Assembly: GCA_018340375.1 (NCBI GenBank)
Contig: JAFFJZ010000026.1
Location: 2,852,001-2,916,000, forward strand
DNA length: 64,000 bases
Origin: Gonatopus flavifemur
Lineage: Eukaryota > Arthropoda > Insecta > Hymenoptera > Dryinidae
Direction of reading: 5' to 3'
Position numbers and translations under genes: made by a program. Positions 55,190 through 64,000 of the stretch are shown here, piece by piece; the first letter of the stretch is position 1; every line of letters starts with the position of its first letter. A model generated the notes under the pieces. That model had not been told where the DNA came from, ran no database searches, and was given only the letters and a program-made list of their open reading frames with translations.

Positions 55190-55580
55190 TATTTACTATA
55201 TCAACTTCACAGCTTATCAAAATAGTAGAAGATTTATTATCTTTTTTGACCAGTATGCGCCCATTTTTGCACCAGGTGTATTTTTAACCTTTAGATGTAG
55301 CGTATTCACGAGTTTTCAATAACAGAGAAGCTGTCTCAAAGCTCAAAAATTCATTAATATAAATTCTGATATTCGAAAAATCAGAATTCAGTTCAGAAGC
55401 CAAAAGGGTGCCTTCAGATTCTTTTGCTTCAATGACCTTAGTTCTTAATTTAGGAGTGGACAGTTCAACAAAAACAGTACGAGGTCTTGTTGTTTCCCGA
55501 GTACTTTCCAGTCGGAATACTCTCAAAATCTCATGACTCTCAATATTCACATCAATCTTCGCAAATGTTTGTCTAACCAA
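55190..55580 (-). pseudogene. ORF1 C-terminus of the CR1/Jockey-like LINE
   Basis: The open stretch 55580-55284 encodes EILRVFRLESTRETTRPRTVFVEL and a segment on SDFSNIRIYINEFLSFETASLL. After a one-base shift near 55286 the frame continues KYTWCKNGRILVKKD and ends near 55190. This is the usual end of LINE ORF1 proteins of this type, which bind element RNA. The N-terminal part is missing. Confidence 0.65.
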
Positions 55581-55620
55581 AACAGCGAGGTTCTCCTGTA
55601 GAGATTCAGGTAATCCTTAG

Positions 55621-56160
55621 CAGTGTTGCCAGAACAGCAACACGGTTGCTAGATTTAGCACTATGAAAACATTTCTAGCCCTGAATTTTTAAGTACAGCA
55701 CTTAGCACTATGGATAGCACTTAGATTAAATATCTAGCACTATTTTCTCAAATAGAACATATATTTATAGGTCATTACTGATTGAAAATTTTAATTATCT
55801 GAGTTATTTGCATAATGGAAAGTTCTATGATTTATATGAAGAGTTTCCTTCTATGCCAAAGGATTATCATCCAAATTAAAATTATTCGTTGAAATAAAAA
55901 GTATGTATTGTATCGTGATTGAGGATTATTACTGGAAATATGTTGATTATTGAATAAATGATTACCTGATGGCAAAATTTTCAAGGATTAGTTTGATTCA
56001 CCCTAAGGGGATAGGTCTTGCAGCATATCTATTTTCAAAAAAATCATTATATATATATATATATATTTGGTCAAATAAAAATATTGTTTCGTTAGAAAAA
56101 AGTCCAGTTCACAGCAGGGTTGGAAGTCATTCAATTAAAACTCATTTGAATTGACGTTCA
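55621..56160. other. Gene-free interval with TAGCACT repeats and a TA microsatellite
   Basis: Five TAGCACT phrases occur between 55655 and 55745, and a (TA)n run of about 20 bases lies at 56049-56070. No gene. Confidence 0.5.
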
Positions 56161-56182
56161 ATGAACAAAAAACATTATACAT

Positions 56183-57191
56183 TTATGATTCAAAGTATTG
56201 TCCATCGCTGGGCACTACTTTCTCCCATCTTTCAGGCAGCATAAGAATCCCGCGTTGGAAAAACTGGTCATCTTTTGAAGCGATGCACGAATCGATCCAA
56301 TTTTTTACTTCTTCATAAGACTGGAGGGGCTGGTCAGCTAGGCCGTGTGCCATTGATCGAAACAAGTGATAGCCCGAGGGAGCAACGTCTGGAGAATACG
56401 GCGGGTGGGGTAGGACTTCCCATTTCAAAGTTTCCAAGTATGTCTTGACCACCTTTGCAACATGGGGGTCGAGCATTGTCATGCGGTAAAATCACTTTAT
56501 CATGTCTCTCGTTGTATTGCGGCCGTTTGTCCTTCAATGCTCGGCTCAGACGCATCAATTGCGTTCGATAACGATCGCCTGTGATTGTTTCAGTCGGTTT
56601 TAACAACTCATAATACACTACGCCGAGCTGGTCTCACCAAATACTGAGTATAACCTTGGAACCGTGAATAGTCGGTTCGACCGTCGACGTGGAAGCATGG
56701 CCGGGATATCCCCATGATTTTGTGCGCTTGGGATTATCGTGATGAACCCATCATTCGTCCCTAGTCACAATGCGATGCGGAAATCCCTTCCGTCTTTTCC
56801 TTGCAAGCAGCTGTTCACAAACACATAAACGCCGTTCAACATCTTTCGGCTTCAACTCGTACGGCACCCAATTTCCTTGTTTCTGAATCATTCCCGTGAC
56901 TTTCAGGTGTTTTGAAATGGCTGGTTGCGTCACTCCCAATGATCCTGCCAATTCTTGTTGCGTTTGACACGAGTCTTGATCAAGTAATGCCTCCAATTCT
57001 GTATCTTCGTGAACCTTCTCTCGAGACGATACCGAGACCAAAGATTCGATACTTGAGAATATCGTCGATACTGGGAGTGCATGAAAGCACGAGATTACCA
57101 TCGGTATCGTTCTGGAATTCAAACAAGGTTGAGAGTTGTTAGGATTAATCGTCCAAGTGCGATTTATATTGTTGTGAGGTTTCTTAGCCAA
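56183..57191 (-). pseudogene. DD34D mariner transposase remnant
   Basis: Frames on the minus strand: LEALLDQDSCQTQQELAGSLGVTQPAISKHL (mariner helix-turn-helix) and QGNWVPYELKPKDVERR, then IVTRDE (first Asp) followed by a TGA, and WVHHDNPKRTKSWGYPG in the same frame. LPHDNARP (second Asp) is followed by a one-base C insertion near 56477, after which HVAKVVKTYLETLKWEVL and PPYSPDVAPSGYHLF (third Asp, the D34D signature) lead to the C-terminus at 56183. The N-terminal DNA-binding half is missing or replaced. Termini were not located. Confidence 0.88.
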
Positions 57192-57420
57192 CTAAGTAGG
57201 CAATGGAAAAATGTTATGTTTCTCATGGAATTCCTGCTGTTTCACGTTACGTGACATTTTGGATTGTAAACGAAATATTTTACGAAGTTAAAATACAGTT
57301 TTAATTCATTCATAACGTCGGATGTACCAATTTATTTGATATGAAATTCGTAAATAATTCTGATAGGTTATGGGCCCAGAATCACGAATAAATTGATCAA
57401 AGTATTGCTTGTGTTGCGTG

Positions 57421-58542
57421 CAGTGGTGGACTGGAGGATTTTGGGCCCCCCGCAAGTGCTGGAGACGGGGCCCTTCTGATCCAAAAAAATGATGCATGTA
57501 ATTCATGGGATTTTTGTTGATACTGCTTGGGGACCCCTAACGACCGCCCGTATAACATGTGATGTGTAAAACATATGTTCGGCATGTGAAAAATGCATAA
57601 TCTTATGGGCAACGGAATATTCTAAACAACATATTCCTGGCATATATCATTTCACATCATGTGGCAATATTGTAAGAATTATATTCAATCCACATGGCTG
57701 GAAGATTCTCATGAACTCAGTAAACTATAACCTCTCATTTGCAAATAACCGATGAATTCATTGTTTTGTGTACGCGAGTCGGGATAAAATGGTGATCTTT
57801 ATCAATCTTTATGAATTTGTATACTGCCTCAAAACTTTTTTTTAAGTTGTGTCGAATGCACGGAATTATCTCAGCCTTATTTAGATTAATTTATCGGATT
57901 TTTATCCAAATCACGGAGATACAGCGTGCACTTACGAAATATAGCTCTATGACCATGCAATAGGAAATTTTGAGATTTCGTCTACAGTAGCTCGACGCGT
58001 ATTTTTAGTGACAATGTTGAAAATGTATGAGACAAAACCACAATCAATATTTATGAAAGTTCAATTATAGTGACGTGTAGTGTTTTTCGTCAGTCGTTAG
58101 GAGCCGACAGAACTTTAGAGGTTAAGCAATTCCAAAACACTTTTGAAAAATATCTCATACCACATGAGAAAAACTATTTAACAGTAATTCTTCTTCTGGA
58201 AAGAATTATGATTGAATTATGATACTGATGCTGCATAAGACATCCTGAATATGTTGACAGAAGTCTTTTAAAATACATAACCTCTTTTGTAACACGAAAA
58301 CTAGATGCGTATGAGATGATCAACAGAACATGCCTCCCATATTCTTGAATTCAGGTCATCTGGGCGGACATTTCTATGTGCATGAATGTGCCTAGAATAT
58401 GGATGGCACGATCTCACACATGTATGGCATGTTCCTATGTTCCCAAAAATACGTTCCTCCCATGAGCTTGACACGTCATGTGCTGTACGGGCGGGGGCCC
58501 CCCCGCAATGTGGAGGCTGCGGGGGCTTCCCCTACGCCACTG
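57421..58542. mobile_element. Non-autonomous hAT-like element with 8-bp target duplication
   Basis: Ends CAGTGGTGGACTGG and (complement of right end) CAGTGGCGTAGGGG, both followed inward by GC-rich blocks with GGGGCCCCCCG-type runs. Flanks GTTGCGTG (57413-57420) and GTTGTGTG (58543-58550) differ at one base, an 8-bp target duplication. CAGTGG ends and 8-bp duplications fit hAT. No transposase is encoded in its 1.1 kb. Confidence 0.75.
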
Positions 58543-58713
58543 GTTGTGTGTACATGAATAAACTAGGTGATCGTTGAAAAATATTATATTAATCAAAATC
58601 GAACATGATTGCGGCTACGGGGCTCGCGAATATCGAAATATCAACTGAAAAAAATGATGGACTCTGGAAAGTACAGATGAAGAGTGTTTTAGTTTTCCAT
58701 GACTTATGGCAGT

Positions 58714-59025
58714 ACACCCTGCTCCAGAAATCCGACTTAAACTTATTAACTCGTTAATCAGTTTGAATCAGATTTTTCTCCGTAAATTTTCCTATTTGAT
58801 CTCATTCAAATATAATCGGTTTGAATAGGAAATTTCTAATCAATGGGATATAATCAGTAATTTCAAATGTGCATGATCCGAATTCCTGATTATATCTCCT
58901 TGAGTGAAAATTTCCTATTCAGACCGATTAGATTTGGAAAAGGTTGATTAGGAAAATTCCTGGACAAAAATTTAATTCATACAGATTTACAGGTTAATAG
59001 GTTTGAATCGGATCTTCTAAGCAGG
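58714..59025. mobile_element. 312-bp inverted-repeat MITE
   Basis: Arms 58714-58860 and 58873-59025 match as inverted repeats of about 145 bp. The outer ends are CCCTGCTCCAGAAATCCGA and (complement of right) CCCTGCTTAGAAGATCCGA, with an inner shared GAATAGGAAATTT. Noncoding. Confidence 0.75.
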
Positions 59026-59433
59026 GCACTGATGGTTCAATAATGAAACCCGAAGAAGGATCTGCACAAGTATGGATGAAGAGAGATTCAAAGCTTTAGC
59101 CTTGGTAAATTTGAGTGTTTCAAATAGCCAGCTAAATCACATAAAGAAGGTGAAGACGTCAAAAGGGACATAGCCACTGGCCGAAAATGAATTTTATTAA
59201 AATTTGGTGGCTCGTTTGAGAAATTCTGATCCATATACATTAGTAGTGTGTATATATTTGTGTACTATAAAAACTCAATACATCTCGTCGAATTCATATT
59301 TCTTTGAGTCTTCCTTCATATACCAACTTCTATAAACCTTTGTAGAATCACGGATTATCATTGGTTCCACTGAAACAGCAGTTACATTAATTGTACTTAT
59401 CCATATGATGAATAAAATTAATTTATCCAACAG

Positions 59434-59620
59434 ACAGTGTGCCAAGACGTGCAGTCTTTAGTCGTGAGGATGCAGAGCGTTATTGCCAGACACATCGCGG
59501 CCCAACAAATTCATATTCCTTCAATACTTCTCACAGAGACTCCATCGATAGAGAACGTATCTTTGATGGGAAATGGAACGCGGAAAACGATGGTGGAACT
59601 TTCCAGTGTCTACGAGTTGG
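59434..59620 (+). other. Candidate internal exon of a host gene
   Basis: A 187-bp open stretch sits between a good acceptor (ATTTATCCAACAG ending 59433) and a GTAACA donor at 59621. The frame reads SVPRRAVFSREDAERYCQ...THRGPTNSYSFN...FDGKWNAENDGGTFQCLRVG: polar, balanced amino-acid use unlike the surrounding AT-rich noise. A second frame is also open over the same stretch. I do not recognise the protein. It is the only possible non-transposon coding piece in the window. Confidence 0.35.
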
Positions 59621-59877
59621 GTAACATTGAGTAGATCCGTTTGAAACAATTCAATTGTTTATAACTCCATGAATTTGAAGGTTTTTGTAATTGATACCTA
59701 TTTGTATGTAAAGTTCGTTCCATCACCTTGAAATTGAAAAAAGAATCAAGTTTCTACGATGGATAGAACCAAAGGTATGATCGTTTGAAAATTAGTCCAA
59801 TTGGGAAATCAGTACAATTTCAAATTCCTGTATCTCTGGAAATACTGAAAATAAAAAAAAATCCCGATACACGTGTA

Positions 59878-60153
59878 TTAGGGTGGTTCTTATTTTATAT
59901 ATAAATAGTGTTTTTTGATTTTTTTGGTGTCAACAAACAAGTTTTCCGTACGGCCCACCCTATGATTTCAAACAGGCGTTTCAAAACACCGTGAGGGCCC
60001 CCAAAATCTCTTTTGAAAATTATGTGAAAAATATTGTAGCACTCCTTCATGATGTAGAACAAAATCATAGGGTGGGCCGTACGGAAAACTTGTTTGTTGA
60101 CAGTAAAAAAATAAAAAAAACACTATTTATATATAAAATAAGAACCACCCTAA
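59878..60153. mobile_element. 276-bp MITE with 6-bp target duplication
   Basis: TIRs TTAGGGTGGTTCTTATTTTA and its exact complement, continuing for about 80 bp (GTACGGCCCACCCTATGATTT against its complement near 60067). CGTGTA flanks both ends (59872-59877 and 60154-60159). High arm identity suggests recent insertion. No transposase. Confidence 0.88.
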
Positions 60154-61724
60154 CGTGTATCTTCATTTTGGGTGTAGAAACTTTGAAAAAATTCTGAGCG
60201 GAATTCAAGAGGGGTCGTGTAAGAGTGTTCGGTTTGTAAAAGAATCGCCCCTATATGACCTCGCGTTCATTCTTCAAACTTGTGAATCAAGATGTACTTG
60301 TGATGTAGAAACACTAAAAAAATCATGTGATCTAACTATTACATAGTTAAAGTGGATACGTGGATGACTTCGTCAATAACATGTATTTGGATTCCTATTT
60401 CAGTGCAGAAAAATTGAATTTTCATTCACATATGCACGGAGAAAAATTTGGGGTAGCAGATACAGCAATTGCGATAAATTTGACAAAATCCACATGTAAA
60501 TATAGGGATAGCATTTCTGCGGTGGAAATTCTACATCATTTTTGCTGTAAATTAAAAACGTCGCAATTCTACCGCAATCTGATGTAATTTCAACATACGC
60601 ATCTCATAACTATTACATATATCAAATGTAAATTCTATTGTCGTAATGAATGAAATATAAACAGTATGACAAGCGATATTTACTCCAAACTCATGAAATT
60701 TGTACATCAGTCTAATGTAAAATACATGTCAGGATTTTCGAATAGAATTTCAATGGCCCATTTATATATTTTATGCATACGCGAGAACTACGATAATAAT
60801 TACAACAACTTTTGGGATTCTCCAGAAGCCACAGAAATGGGGATAAAATTTGAGTGATTGAAATTTTACATTATTCGCGTCGCATTTTAATGAATTTTCA
60901 CTGACAGTTAAGATGAAAAAAATGGTATCTTCCCAAATAATTCTTGCTGTTGTGTTTTTTGTTGAATTTGCAATTAGACAATATATACAAATGCACTTTT
61001 GAGCAGTGAAATGAACTTCAATCACTCAACTAGAATTTATTACCTTAACATACATCTTACATCTTACATCTTACATATTACATATTACAATACAATGTCG
61101 CTTATGTCGCTTTATTCTATCATTCTCACTAAACGTACGCTATGAGTGGAGATTCAAGTTTTTAATATATACCAAATGTAGGAACAAACTGCTACTCGCG
61201 GAAAACTGTTGAAACTGTTTGCGCCATCTTTGTGACGCGATTTTAATAATTTTGAACTGAAAGGAGCGTTACAACGCTTCTCAGTAGTATTACCCACACA
61301 AGCGAGTGTAGTAGCAGAAACAATTGTTGAAAATACATCAGATTGCGGTAACTGTATATTTGAGAATGAGAATAGAATTCCTGGGAAATGAATCAGATTA
61401 TCATTCAAAAGAGCATAGGTAACATTAGCAACTGTACTTGTTGTATGTACATTAGATTGCTGTAGCATTGAATAAGTGGAAATGTAGTTGAGCATGCCTT
61501 GTGGCATCACGTTCGTGAATAGTAGATTCAGTCGAGTGTAATGTAAACTTTACATTCTTTGTGGTCAATAATATCATAATAAATATATTTTTGGATTGGC
61601 GTAATCTCTACAATCTTCCAAAGCAATGATCATGTATGTATCATGTGAGTTTCATCAAAATTAATGTACGAATTACATTCAAAGTTTTATCTATGCACTG
61701 ATGTTAAATTTACATTATTTAATA
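60154..61724. other. Interval rich in ACAT/ATGT, no supported gene
   Basis: 61053-61095 has tandem ACATCTT/ACATATT units. A CACGGAGAAAAATTT phrase at about 60436 and AAATTTTTAACAGTGTAG at about 61951 might be the two ends of one element, but the arms do not otherwise match. Frames at 60666-60857 and 61154-61510 (minus, 118 codons) have no recognisable domain. Confidence 0.4.
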
Positions 61725-61918
61725 TGTAACAAGTCCGTTTATAGTTCTAACGGGAATATCTTTGAATACGTTGTTATTAATGATTTTTTAATATTTTTCT
61801 CCGATTGTATACCTTCATATATGCTCCTTCTATCATTGAGATGGATTAGAAATTTTCAGATAGCAATAACGCATATTATATAAAGATATTCCCGTTAGAA
61901 TTCAACGGACTTGTTACA
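61725..61918. mobile_element. 194-bp foldback MITE
   Basis: TIRs TGTAACAAGTCCGTT and AACGGACTTGTTACA are exact complements; the arms extend inward through CTAACGGGAATATCTTTG and its complement (about 37 bp). AT-rich centre. No clear target duplication. Confidence 0.85.
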
Positions 61919-62539
61919 CCGACTGTACATGAAAAGTACATGAAATTTCAAGAAATTTTTAACAGTGTAGATGGAGTGGCCTAGTCATACAAATCAGATT
62001 TTGTTCACGGTGTGACACCATGTTTGGAATATTTGGATCCCAAACATCACGAATGATGATTAAGAGTTCATAGAAACTTCTCAAGGAATTCTTGGAGAAT
62101 TCCCTTTATGACAGTGGGAAAGAATTCAAAATGAATGCATATGTTGAAAGCCTGAATAGTATTTCATGAAGTCGCGGTATGATTTCTTTCTGAACCATCA
62201 AATTGTTCATTAAGAATTAATTTTGAATTCAACGTATTCATGATGAAATTACGTTCACTATCAATACGGGAGCTCTCTGCAGGGAATCTCGTGCTTTATG
62301 AGATGGGGATTTCATAGGGGTTTCAAATGAATTCTTCATGAATTTTTCCTTTGGATCAGGCAAAGAATTACCCCAGCGATTCACCCTAAACCGACATAAC
62401 GGGACCAGTTCAAGAATGACAAGAAAAATTTTTTCGACGAATCATGGTGTTCTTGGAGACTTCTTCCCGAAATAAAGGAGTTCTTGAAGAGGAAGAGAGA
62501 ACATTAGAAGGTGAGTTCCCATACAGCACATGAAGGAAT
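61919..62539. other. Gene-free interval
   Basis: Contains AAGAATTC-rich repeat sequence at about 62040-62130 and a TCCCATACAGCACATGAAG end at 62518. No gene. Confidence 0.45.
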
Positions 62540-62757
62540 CTTTGTCAAGAATGAGAATAGAATTTTTTGAGTGTTCTTTTCACACTAATGAACTTATGAA
62601 GAGCTTTGAGAGAAGGCAATTTCGAGGAGTCGAGTTATTTGAGAATCCCGGAACAATTGTTTCATTGAATAAAATTGACCTCTTCAAAAGCTCTTCATAA
62701 ATTCATTAGTGCGAGAAGAGTTCTCGACGAATTCTATCGTGCCAATCTTGATTGGGC
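62540..62757. repeat. Foldback of about 218 bp
   Basis: Inverted arms near 62546-62615 and 62680-62755, sharing CACTAATGAACTTATGAAGAG and its complement (CTCTTCATAAATTCATTAGTG). The left end lies just inside a CATACAGCACA phrase, so it belongs with the dispersed AAGAATTC family. Confidence 0.7.
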
Positions 62758-64000
62758 AAATTTGGCTCAAATGTATCATGTTCAGATTTTCTAGGATTTC
62801 AGTCTGTTTTGCATGCATTATCCGAATCATTCATATATAAATTTATCTTCTACAGACAATGATCAAAGCTGACCCTCACTGTAGAAGTTCAAAATCATAT
62901 TGATATTAATTGTTATTGAAATGAGTGTAAAACATACGGATATTATATTCAGAATTAGATTTTATCATTTCTTCATTGAGAAATACACACATAATATATC
63001 GGTTTTATTGATAGACGTACGATAAGTTGCTTTGTTATATCTGTATCTGGTAGAGGAATCAACTCGACAATACCAACATCACCGTTCTAGTTTCGTCAGA
63101 TAATAATGTACATGAAAATCATTGAATACAAAGAAAATGTGCAACTCTAGCAAGTGTTTTGTTCGATAGATGAAATTTTGATTCCTATCAGTAGGGAAAT
63201 TGGGTTTTTCCGATATCGTCCAAATGATTAATGAATTTTTTGTAACTATACACAGAGAAAAGTTTATATTGAAGACCATTAGACATAGTATCGTACCCGT
63301 GTGATATACTGGACTATAACGATAGAAACTATAACTTTGTGTTTTCTTATTACTCCGCATATTGATTTCAAAAAGAGTTGTGGTAATTTGTTGCATACTC
63401 AGGGTTCTTCTTGTCACAATCAAGTACATACTGCGGCGGAGATATAAATATATTAATTTTGACTACGGAATTTTCTCTGGGTATTGTTGATATTGGCCGG
63501 AAGGAATTTATTCGCCAATCATTGTATAGTTTGCACAAGATTGATTAACCATTCGGATAATACCGGAAGCAACCACTATGTCCTAATATTTGTCATTCGA
63601 ATGAGCCGCTATATCACTTTGAGTGACCATAATAATACAAAACGATTCGGTCACCATGTTTCCTGTGAAACAAAATTTTTATATGATTGAAATAGATGTT
63701 TCTTTCTATGATTCGACTTGTTGAATTGGCTTATGAAGGTGGAATAATAATGTATGACTGATATATGAGTTGTTCTATTCGCTAAAACTAACGCGAATGG
63801 TTTGGAGAAAAATAATAGTTGAGATCATATGAAGCTGAAACTAGCGAACCACATCTAGCAGACCAGTTGTGAACTTTTGGTTGAGACTGTACTTTTGAGT
63901 TATTACATATTTCCAACGGGATTTTGGGCGAACGGGCAGTGCTGGTAGGATGAAAATGATCAATCTTAATAGATTTTGATACGCTAAATCGAATGAGATG
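62758..64000. other. Gene-free interval at window end
   Basis: A loose MITE-like pair ACACAGAGAAAAG (63249) and TTTTCTCTGGGTA (63471-63483) may bound a 235-bp element of the CACGGAGAAA type, with weak arm similarity. The minus frame 63079-63429 (116 codons) overlaps it and has no domain. Nothing else recognised. Confidence 0.4.

Larger units (their letters stand above)
52686..55620 (-). mobile_element. CR1/Jockey-like LINE, endonuclease deleted
   Basis: Minus strand order: ORF1 C-terminus (55580-55190), endonuclease N-terminus (about 55160-54890), an abrupt join, then a long reverse transcriptase frame (54881-52926) and a 3' tail of TCTA repeats at about 52688-52712. ORF1 plus APE plus RT with a microsatellite-like tail fits CR1/Jockey-group LINEs. 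The 5' part of ORF1 is missing. No target duplication was identified. Confidence 0.85.

Noticed and set aside
61053..61095. CRISPR-like direct repeats
   Set aside because: Seven-base tandem units without spacers in a eukaryotic sequence; simple repeat.
63079..63429. 116-codon minus-strand frame
   Set aside because: No domain, overlaps a MITE-like pair of ends.

Overview
This is a eukaryotic, AT-rich, very transposon-dense window, almost certainly from an arthropod and most likely an insect. The evidence is the element mix: a Helitron, a BEL/Pao LTR retrotransposon, RTE-like and CR1/Jockey-like LINEs, Tc1/mariner relatives with CAGGGTG termini, hAT-like pieces with 8-bp target duplications, many foldback MITEs, and introns of about 75 bp. 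I cannot fix the insect order. I see no rRNA, tRNA, CRISPR or bacterial-type operon, and only one stretch (59434-59620) that might be an exon of a host gene.

Layout. 1-725: a dispersed repeat and a foldback element. 726-8975 (minus): a decayed Helitron carrying Rep (HUH) and PIF1 helicase, flanked by two protease-like regions, an Ulp1/C48-like reading frame at its 5' side and a USP-like domain at its 3' end. 8996-10240: a 1.2-kb inverted repeat abutting the Helitron. 10.2-21.9 kb: no genes; nested palindromes, a 1.2-kb inverted repeat (15579-16796), and a degenerate tandem array (17813-19030). 21915-27.9 kb: a BEL/Pao polyprotein with two frame-breaking stops and three frameshifts. 27879-29792: a hAT-like MITE and a 5'-truncated RTE-like LINE. 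30750-32806: a decayed, unclassified element gene interrupted by a foldback. 33569-35773: a long-TIR Tc1/mariner-like transposon with one frameshift and a nested MITE in its left arm. 36253-39461: an unclassified intron-containing transposon, with an internally deleted, inverted relative at 46012-47207. 40959-44306: a full-length RTE-like LINE with an intact 1015-aa ORF and an 11-bp target duplication. 49071-51103: a second long-TIR transposon with an intact transposase. 52686-55620: a CR1/Jockey-like LINE with its endonuclease deleted. 56183-57191: a broken DD34D mariner. 57421-64000: hAT-like, MITE and foldback elements.

The genes do not form a pathway; each belongs to its own mobile element. 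Apparently recent insertions (the RTE LINE and the 49071-51103 transposon) sit beside old, shattered ones. The items most worth following up are the Helitron's two protease-like domains (the USP-like one has lost both catalytic Cys and His), the unclassified intron-bearing transposon with its deleted derivative, and the intact LINE and transposase. All calls rest on reading the sequence by eye; no database search was possible.
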